NCBI GenBank assembly: GCA_030145425.1
Contig: JAQYVO010000195.1
Coordinates: 1-48,755 of the forward strand
DNA from: Chromatiales bacterium
GTDB lineage: Bacteria; Pseudomonadota; Gammaproteobacteria; Chromatiales; Chromatiaceae
Direction of reading: 5' to 3'
Length of the DNA stretch: 48,755 bases
Under the pieces are notes generated by a model, which worked only from the letters and a program-made list of their open reading frames with translations, was not told the origin of the DNA and did no database searches. Position 1 is the stretch's first letter. Each line of letters starts with the position of its first letter. The position numbers were made by a program, and so were the translations under genes. This document shows, in pieces, positions 44,015 through 48,755 of this stretch.

Positions 44015-44734
44015 ATGAGACGAATTATTCACAGCCTCCCGGCCATCGCTTTCGGTCTGTTCTCCATAGCGAATCCGGTCTTCGGCGCAGACGACGGTGT
44101 CACCGTCTATGACGTCGAGATGATCGTTTTCGACCGCAGCGGTGAGGATGCCGGGTTTACGGAAATCTGGCCCGATGACCCGGGCGAGCCGGACTGGGAG
44201 ACACTCTCGGCCCCCGGCAGCGTGGAAGGGTTGTCCGACTCGGAGTGGAAACTGGGTCAGGAGGCATACACGCTGGAGCATAAATCGCGTGGTCTGAATC
44301 CCCATATCCATACAGCCTGGCGACAGGTGATCAGGAAAGGTGAGAAGGCCTCGCCCATTCATTTGAGGTCGGAGCAAACCACAATTAATGGTATGCCGCT
44401 CATGGAGGGTCTGGTGAGCGTCAGCGTCAACCGCTATCTGCATGTCAATCTGGATATGATCCTGAGAAAGGACAGGGCGTCGGCAGGCGGGGAATTGGAA
44501 GGTGGGATGTCGGAAACTGGGTTGTTAGAAATCGGGATGTCGGAAACCGGAGATCAGCGTTTTCGAATGCAGGAACACCGGAGGATGCGCAGTGGAAAAC
44601 TCCACTATCTGGACCATCCCATGATGGGTGTTCTGATAAAAATTGATCGCTCGGAGACTGCCGATCTGTCGGGCATTATGATGCAGCCCCTGCCCAAAGG
44701 TGAAGCCGTATCAACCGGAGCCAAAAGGCAGTAA
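44015..44734 (+). CDS. csiV: CsiV-family periplasmic protein
   Basis: Exported protein of the CsiV family (cell shape integrity, first described in Vibrio), typically encoded next to mfd. I start at ATG 44015 (MRRIIHSLPAIAFGLFSIAN), with signal cleavage at VFGA-D, giving 239 residues. The family opening is VYDVEMIVFDRS, followed by SEWKLGQEAYTLEHKSRGLN and TAWRQVIRKGEKASPIHL; NRYLHVNLDMILR and the end LHYLDHPMMGVLIKIDR are also typical. A small tandem repeat (MSETG-LLEIG-MSETG) interrupts the C-terminal part. CsiV in Vibrio activates LpoA-dependent peptidoglycan synthesis; here this is inferred from family. Confidence 0.8.
   Translation: MRRIIHSLPAIAFGLFSIANPVFGADDGVTVYDVEMIVFDRSGEDAGFTEIWPDDPGEPDWETLSAPGSVEGLSDSEWKLGQEAYTLEHKSRGLNPHIHTAWRQVIRKGEKASPIHLRSEQTTINGMPLMEGLVSVSVNRYLHVNLDMILRKDRASAGGELEGGMSETGLLEIGMSETGDQRFRMQEHRRMRSGKLHYLDHPMMGVLIKIDRSETADLSGIMMQPLPKGEAVSTGAKRQ
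44506..44550 (+). repeat. In-frame 15-bp tandem repeat in csiV
   Basis: Three imperfect 15-bp units: GATGTCGGAAACTGG, GTTGTTAGAAATCGG and GATGTCGGAAACCGG. They encode MSETG, LLEIG and MSETG, so changes in copy number would keep the frame. Confidence 0.75.
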
Positions 44735-44777
44735 TACGGTGGGTGCGTGAGGCTCAACCGAACCCTTGTGGGTCGCG

Positions 44778-44796
44778 CGGATAATAATGTTATCCG
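44778..44796 (-). terminator. Hairpin between csiV and the HDOD gene
   Basis: Perfect 7-bp stem CGGATAA/TTATCCG with a 5-nt loop, directly after the stop of the leftward HDOD gene and 43 bp after the csiV stop. No T-run; it may protect or end the converging transcripts. Confidence 0.35.
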
Positions 44797-44797
44797 G

Positions 44798-46063
44798 TCA
44801 GATGTTGAGCAGAGATTGGGTTTCTACCACCGTGTCCCGGTTCTCGTCCACGATCTTCAGACCCTTGTCCACGGTGAGTTCCCCCAAGTTGAGATGCCCG
44901 TAGGCGGGCGTGTGCCCGATCCCGGGAAGGGATTCCGCCTTTCTCGTTCCCGTATAGCTGTGAAGCTGGGCTACCAGGACCAGATCACAGTAATCCGGTG
45001 AGGGTTCCCTGTCCCGCATCCACTCTTCGCACTCCATGGCGGCAACAATAAATTCGATGGGAAAACCCCAACTGCGCAGAAGCATACTCCCGGCCTGGGC
45101 GCGCAGACCGGTGATTACTGAATCAACCGTCTCCGAATCCAGTCCTTCCTCCATATGCCTCTCGAGATACTGAATGATCGCAATCGCCCCGATATCGTGT
45201 AGTAGCCCGACGAGCATCGCCTGTTCGGCATTAAATCGCCGATCATGTCTGGCCAGCACGTAACAGATTGCCGCAACATGGGTGCTGTGCTTCCAGAGTT
45301 CACGCATCCGTGGCTGCAGAAGATGGGATTTCGAATGGAACAACTCGCGCATCGCGAAGGACAACACCAGCTTGTGGGTAATATTGGTGCCGAGCCTGAC
45401 GATCGCACCGGTACAGGTTTCCACCGGACTGCATCTACCGTACATCGCGCTGTTGGCAGCCTTTATCAGTTTTGCCGTTATCGCGGGATCGGCCTGGATA
45501 ATCTCCGCGACAACGGATGCGTCGCTGATTTCATTGCGCAGCGCCCTACCGACCTGAACAGCCACCTCCGGTAGACTCGGAAGCTGCACCCGGTCCTTTT
45601 CCAGATCCATCCGGAACCGGCTGGTGATTTTTTCCTTCAGTACCCGGCATCGTCGGAGTTGTTCATCATGTTCACCGCCATTCTCCGTTGCTCTCCGTTC
45701 CGGCATCCTGTTCTCGGCAATATCATTAAAGACAGCAATCGTAATTCGCAGAAAACGAACCGGTGTCACGGAGATCACATCGCAGTGTCGCGGCAGTTCC
45801 TGGGCGATAGGATTGCTGGCGAGGGGATCTCCGGATCTTACGTCGCGGATCTCTCCGTTTTCGGTTTTTAGGCGCAGGCGACCTTCGATGAGATACAGCC
45901 CATAGTTGTCCCGGCTTCCCTTTTTTATCAGTGTGCGTCCCGCAGGTGCCTGTTCGATTTCGACGACTTCGGCAAGTCGTTCGAGCTGTCGGTCATTCAG
46001 GACACTGAGCGGGCTGAATGACTGCAGTACGTGAATATCCGGATTGGAAGATAGCCTAGCCAT
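44798..46063 (-). CDS. Cyclic-nucleotide-binding-domain/HDOD regulator
   Basis: A 421-residue signalling protein from ATG 46061-46063 (MARLSSNPDIHVLQSFSPLS). Residues about 12-125 resemble a cNMP-binding beta-roll (FSPLSVLNDRQLERLAEVVE, RTLIKKGSRDNYGLYLIEG). Residues about 185-390 form an HDOD domain: LPSLPEVAVQVGRALRNE, EIIQADPAITAKLIKAANS, GAIVRLGTNITHKLVLSFAM and LVGLLHDIGAIAII. The last keeps an H-D pair, unlike the HDOD protein at 14108. The ligand and output are unknown. The frame extends 32 codons upstream without family similarity. Confidence 0.82.
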   Translation of the reverse strand: MARLSSNPDIHVLQSFSPLSVLNDRQLERLAEVVEIEQAPAGRTLIKKGSRDNYGLYLIEGRLRLKTENGEIRDVRSGDPLASNPIAQELPRHCDVISVTPVRFLRITIAVFNDIAENRMPERRATENGGEHDEQLRRCRVLKEKITSRFRMDLEKDRVQLPSLPEVAVQVGRALRNEISDASVVAEIIQADPAITAKLIKAANSAMYGRCSPVETCTGAIVRLGTNITHKLVLSFAMRELFHSKSHLLQPRMRELWKHSTHVAAICYVLARHDRRFNAEQAMLVGLLHDIGAIAIIQYLERHMEEGLDSETVDSVITGLRAQAGSMLLRSWGFPIEFIVAAMECEEWMRDREPSPDYCDLVLVAQLHSYTGTRKAESLPGIGHTPAYGHLNLGELTVDKGLKIVDENRDTVVETQSLLNI

Positions 46064-46163
46064 TTTCTTATATTTGCTGAAGACAGGACAACGATTTCCC
46101 TGATAAGAAACATGGCGGCATCGATAATCGATTCTTGATACCGGGGATGGGGTACGCACCGGA

Positions 46164-46616
46164 TTATTGAGAAGTCACATAGAGTGTTCGAGCCCTCCCC
46201 TCGAACGCCCGCATGATGCCTTGAGCCGACTCGTTGAGCACCAGATCGAATACCGGTCTCATCAGTATCGGGCTCGCCTCGCAATCGAGTCCGAAGCTCA
46301 CCCGACAGCCGCCATCGGAGTCGGGGGAAAAAGACCACATGATGGAAAAACGCTTGAAGAACGGGTCATTGGATCTAATCTCGATACGGTCCGGGCGCCG
46401 CATGCGTGTCTCGGTGATGAAGCGCCTGTGTACCGGACCCAATTGGATCACCTGGGTGGTTCGATAGGTTTCGAAGGGAGGATCGTCAGTCAGACGACCA
46501 ATCTGAGCCTCCCGCCAGAGCGGCAGAAACGCGGGATAGCTCTCTACGTCAGCGACCAGTTCGAACATCTGATCCGGCGTATAGGGCAGCACCCGCGTCT
46601 CTTGATGGTACGCCAT
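46164..46616 (-). CDS. COQ10/RatA-family START-domain protein
   Basis: A 150-residue single-domain protein of the polyketide cyclase/START fold. The N-terminus TRVLPYTPDQMFELVADVES then YPAFLPLWREAQIG is the hallmark of COQ10-type ubiquinone-binding proteins and of RatA. In mitochondria COQ10 helps ubiquinone to work in respiration; RatA was first described as inhibiting ribosome association. Position next to frdABCD, a quinone enzyme, fits a quinone role better, but that is inference. No antitoxin-like ratB gene is adjacent. Confidence 0.8.
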   Translation of the reverse strand: MAYHQETRVLPYTPDQMFELVADVESYPAFLPLWREAQIGRLTDDPPFETYRTTQVIQLGPVHRRFITETRMRRPDRIEIRSNDPFFKRFSIMWSFSPDSDGGCRVSFGLDCEASPILMRPVFDLVLNESAQGIMRAFEGRARTLYVTSQ

Positions 46617-46645
46617 CGATTCCCAGGCAGGCCTATCCTGCAGGA

Positions 46646-46987
46646 TCAGATTCGCAATAGATAAAAAACGGCAAGCAGGCTTCCCAGCGAGGCAATCCCG
46701 TAACCGATAACGGCCACCGCCTTATCCGCCCTGAGTCCCAGGCCATGCAATGCTGTTCGGGCTCTGTGTGCCGCATGCCAAAGGCAGGTGACTATCACCA
46801 CCAGAAGGAAAAGCTTACCCATCCATCCAGAGGCGAACGATTTCATGCCTTCATAGCCCAGGGAATCCGTGAGCTGGCCATATCCCGCCATTATCGTAAG
46901 CAGCATGAGAACGGGCATGACAAAAGCCGCAACGGTGCCGCCCGCGGCAAACAGACTCCAAACCATGGGTTTATTCGATCTAGCCAT
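46646..46987 (-). CDS. frdD: Fumarate reductase membrane anchor subunit D
   Basis: One of two membrane anchors that hold the menaquinol site of fumarate reductase. I start at ATG 46985-46987 (MARSNKPMVWSLFAAGGTVA), preceded by GGGAGG, giving 113 residues (E. coli 119) with three helices. GKLFLLVVIVTCLWHAAHRA holds the conserved His region. It follows frdC by 4 bp. Confidence 0.93.
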   Translation of the reverse strand: MARSNKPMVWSLFAAGGTVAAFVMPVLMLLTIMAGYGQLTDSLGYEGMKSFASGWMGKLFLLVVIVTCLWHAAHRARTALHGLGLRADKAVAVIGYGIASLGSLLAVFYLLRI

Positions 46988-47378
46988 TGAATCCTCCCGC
47001 CAGGTAATAGATGACTGCAGATACCACGACCCAGGCAATGTAGTGTCCTGCCGCAATAATTCCACCGGGCAGAAACTCCTCACCGATCTGAACGGGCATG
47101 GCCTTGGGGGTTACCGAAAACCAGGAGATCGAGTGGTAGAGCATGATAACAAAAGTAATCCAGTTGAAGGCGATCACCAGGGGGCTGCCCAGCGCATCGA
47201 GAAAAACCTGATAAGCCCCGGGCCCTTCCGACAGGGCCTTGACACCCCACAACAGCATGATCGTATAGATACCGATGAACAGGGAAGTCACCTCCTGCGC
47301 CATATGCAGGAGGTCGCGTCGCCTTGCCAGATACCAAGTGGTATGTGATATCTCCCTGACGTAAGGTTTTCGACTCAT
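46980..47378 (-). CDS. frdC: Fumarate reductase membrane anchor subunit C
   Basis: Membrane anchor of 132 residues with three helices. MSRKPYVREISHTTWYLARR, FIGIYTIMLLWGVKAL and VIMLYHSISWFSVTPKAMPV match the FrdC pattern, including the histidine near the quinol site. It overlaps the frdB stop by 4 bp (ATGA) and its own stop overlaps the frdD start. Confidence 0.94.
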   Translation of the reverse strand: MSRKPYVREISHTTWYLARRRDLLHMAQEVTSLFIGIYTIMLLWGVKALSEGPGAYQVFLDALGSPLVIAFNWITFVIMLYHSISWFSVTPKAMPVQIGEEFLPGGIIAAGHYIAWVVVSAVIYYLAGGFNG

Positions 47379-48124
47379 GACTTTCCTCCTCCCAGGCCGA
47401 GGCGCCTCATGAACCAGTCCACCGTGCTTGCGATCTTCATCTGCTGCACGGCACTGGCCGGGTCTACGTGTTTTGGACAGACATCCGAACAGGCACCGGC
47501 GAATGAACAGTCCCAGATGCCCTCATTGCTGGCCACCACATCCTCCCTTTCATCGCGCCCCTGGTCGCGGGAGTCCTGATTGTATCGATGCGCCAATGTC
47601 AGTGCCGCCGGCCCGATGAATTCCGGGATCAGGGCATATTGCGGACAGGCGGAATAGCAGCAGGCGCAGTTGATGCAGAGGGTGTACTGTTTGAACTTCT
47701 TCAGCTCCGCAGGACTTTGCAGATGCTGCCCCTCCTCCAGCGGTTTCTCCGTTGAGCGTATCAGGTAGGGTTTCACACGCTGCAGTTTTTCCATGAAGTC
47801 GTCCATGACCACAACCAGGTCCCTTTCGATGGGAAAATTTGCTAACGGTTCAATACGCACCGGCCCCTCTGGCAGGTCCCTGATGAAGGTCTTGCAGGAA
47901 AGTGCGGGGTCGCCGTTAATCATCATGCTGCAGCTGCCGCAGACGGCCATGTGGCACGACCAGCGGTAGCTGAGCGAGCCGTCGAGATGATCCTTGACGT
48001 AGTTGATGGCATCCAGAACCACCCAGTCTTCATCGCAGGGCACCTGGTAGGTCTGAAACCAGGGTTTATCGTCTTCTTCGGGACGATAGCGAAGGATAGA
48101 CAGTTCCACGGTTCGTTGGGTCAT
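47375..48124 (-). CDS. frdB: Fumarate reductase iron-sulfur subunit B
   Basis: Carries electrons from the anchors to FrdA through three clusters. It has 249 residues. The [2Fe-2S] site is in MAVCGSCSMMINGDPALSC; [4Fe-4S] is CINCACCYSACP, and the [3Fe-4S] region is CSFAGACSDVCPKHVDP. It overlaps the frdA stop by 4 bp. The pattern and neighbours point to fumarate reductase of the E. coli kind rather than succinate dehydrogenase. Confidence 0.96.
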   Translation of the reverse strand: MTQRTVELSILRYRPEEDDKPWFQTYQVPCDEDWVVLDAINYVKDHLDGSLSYRWSCHMAVCGSCSMMINGDPALSCKTFIRDLPEGPVRIEPLANFPIERDLVVVMDDFMEKLQRVKPYLIRSTEKPLEEGQHLQSPAELKKFKQYTLCINCACCYSACPQYALIPEFIGPAALTLAHRYNQDSRDQGRDEREDVVASNEGIWDCSFAGACSDVCPKHVDPASAVQQMKIASTVDWFMRRLGLGGGKS

Positions 48125-48755
48125 TTTGCGCTCCCCCCGTAGACCCGCTGTCCGGGTTGTGACCGGGTGATCACCACATCCAGATAATCCATGCGCGGCT
48201 CAACTTCACCCTGGTAATACGCCAGGGAGTGTTTCAGAAAACTTCCGTCATCCCGTGCCGTATAATCGAGACGTTGATGGGAGCCCCGTGATTCCTTCCT
48301 GTTTATTGCGGAAAAGGCCACCGCATGAGCCGCCTCAAGCATAGACCCCACCTCCATGGTGTAGAGCATATTCGTATTGAATACGTTGCTCTTGTCCTCA
48401 AGGTGTACCCTGGAAAAACGCTCCCGAAGTTCCAAGACCTTGTCACAGGTCTCCCGCATCGAATCTTCGGCGCGATAAATGCCGGCCCCGGATTCCATGG
48501 TTTCATTCATCTCTTTTCGAATGGTGGTGATGTTCTCACCGCCATCTTCCCTGAGAAACAGGTCTGTCACACGCTTACGGGCCTCCTCCCCTTTCTGCCT
48601 AATCTCAGACTCGGAGGGCTGGGCAGCGGATCTGGCGTGTTCAACCGCATGCTCGCCCGCCCGTTTGCCGAACACCAACAATTCGGTGAGTGAATTGGAA
48701 CCCAGGCGATTTGCGCCGTTGATGCTGACACAGGCACATTCACCGGCCGCATACA
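48121..48755 (-). CDS. frdA: Fumarate reductase flavoprotein subunit A (N-terminus cut off)
   Basis: C-terminal part of the catalytic FAD subunit; about 210 residues are visible and the gene continues beyond the window. AAGECACVSINGANRLGSNS and LTELLVFGKRAGEHAVEH are the conserved FAD and active-site region. SRGSHQRLDYTARDDGSFLK and the end MDYLDVVITRSQPGQRVYGG follow. It is the first gene of frdABCD, so the operon promoter is outside the window. Confidence 0.95.
   Translation of the reverse strand, partial: YAAGECACVSINGANRLGSNSLTELLVFGKRAGEHAVEHARSAAQPSESEIRQKGEEARKRVTDLFLREDGGENITTIRKEMNETMESGAGIYRAEDSMRETCDKVLELRERFSRVHLEDKSNVFNTNMLYTMEVGSMLEAAHAVAFSAINRKESRGSHQRLDYTARDDGSFLKHSLAYYQGEVEPRMDYLDVVITRSQPGQRVYGGSAK

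Noticed and set aside
46164-46616. RatA toxin of a toxin-antitoxin pair
   Set aside because: No ratB-like partner lies beside it, and the N-terminus is closer to the COQ10 type; the family name alone does not support a toxin.
46646-48755. Succinate dehydrogenase instead of fumarate reductase
   Set aside because: The two small anchors of 132 and 113 residues and the order A-B-C-D match frdABCD; sdh operons put sdhC and sdhD first.

Overview
This 48.8 kb window reads as a free-standing piece of gammaproteobacterial chromosome. The evidence is the gene content and order: aat-bpt-infA next to clpA-clpS-cspD, rnmA/yciO/trpS/scpA/scpB/rluB in one run, a complete napFDAGHBC operon, mfd-csiV, and frdABCD of the E. 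coli type. The bacterium can respire nitrate in the periplasm and has a quinol:fumarate reductase. It degrades fatty acids, has c-di-GMP receptors (two PilZ proteins) and two HDOD regulators, and encodes at least one PEP-CTERM surface protein. This suits a facultatively anaerobic environmental or symbiotic gammaproteobacterium, perhaps a sulfur oxidiser; that last step is inference from gene content only.

Layout. 1-6.7 kb: a truncated branched-chain amino-acid-type binding protein gene, divergent from a complete peptide-type ABC importer (binding protein, two permeases, two ATPases). 6.7-9.5 kb: a patch rich in dispersed palindromic repeats, holding a PilZ protein, a Nudix hydrolase and a class V aminotransferase. 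9.5-13.8 kb: lipid genes (a 5'-truncated FadB-like protein preceded by a gene remnant, an acyl-CoA synthetase, an acyl-CoA thioesterase). 14-17.5 kb: an HDOD protein, a PEP-CTERM protein, thioredoxin reductase, and a YcgR-like PilZ protein. 17.6-22.9 kb: the bacterial N-degron pathway (aat, bpt, clpS, clpA) with infA and a cspD-like cold-shock gene that has a clear promoter, a leader of about 160 nt and a terminator. 23-29.8 kb: a leftward housekeeping run (endonuclease III-like glycosylase, rluB, scpB, scpA, trpS, M50 protease, yciO, rnmA). 29.8-32.4 kb: a rightward run (unknown gene, yciB, yciI, parvulin isomerase). 32.4-40.2 kb: moaA and the nap operon, with two FNR-type palindromes upstream. 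40.2-44.7 kb: a 265-bp element with terminal inverted repeats, then mfd and csiV. 44.8-48.8 kb: a cyclic-nucleotide-domain/HDOD protein, a COQ10/START protein and frdDCBA (frdA cut by the window end).

The parts that ordinary annotation does not explain are non-coding. (1) A 265-bp element at 40203-40467 has 24-bp imperfect terminal inverted repeats, two long internal hairpins and a possible TAG target duplication. It separates the nap control region from mfd and leaves mfd only 15 bp of its own upstream DNA. (2) A GAATTCATTC palindromic repeat family occurs at three loci; at one of them it supplies the last codons of a DNA glycosylase gene, as half of a 55-bp direct duplication. (3) Three palindromes start with GTAGC and end with GC or GCTAC. 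I found no convincing new defence, secretion or biosynthetic system, no CRISPR array, no rRNA or tRNA gene and no transposase gene.
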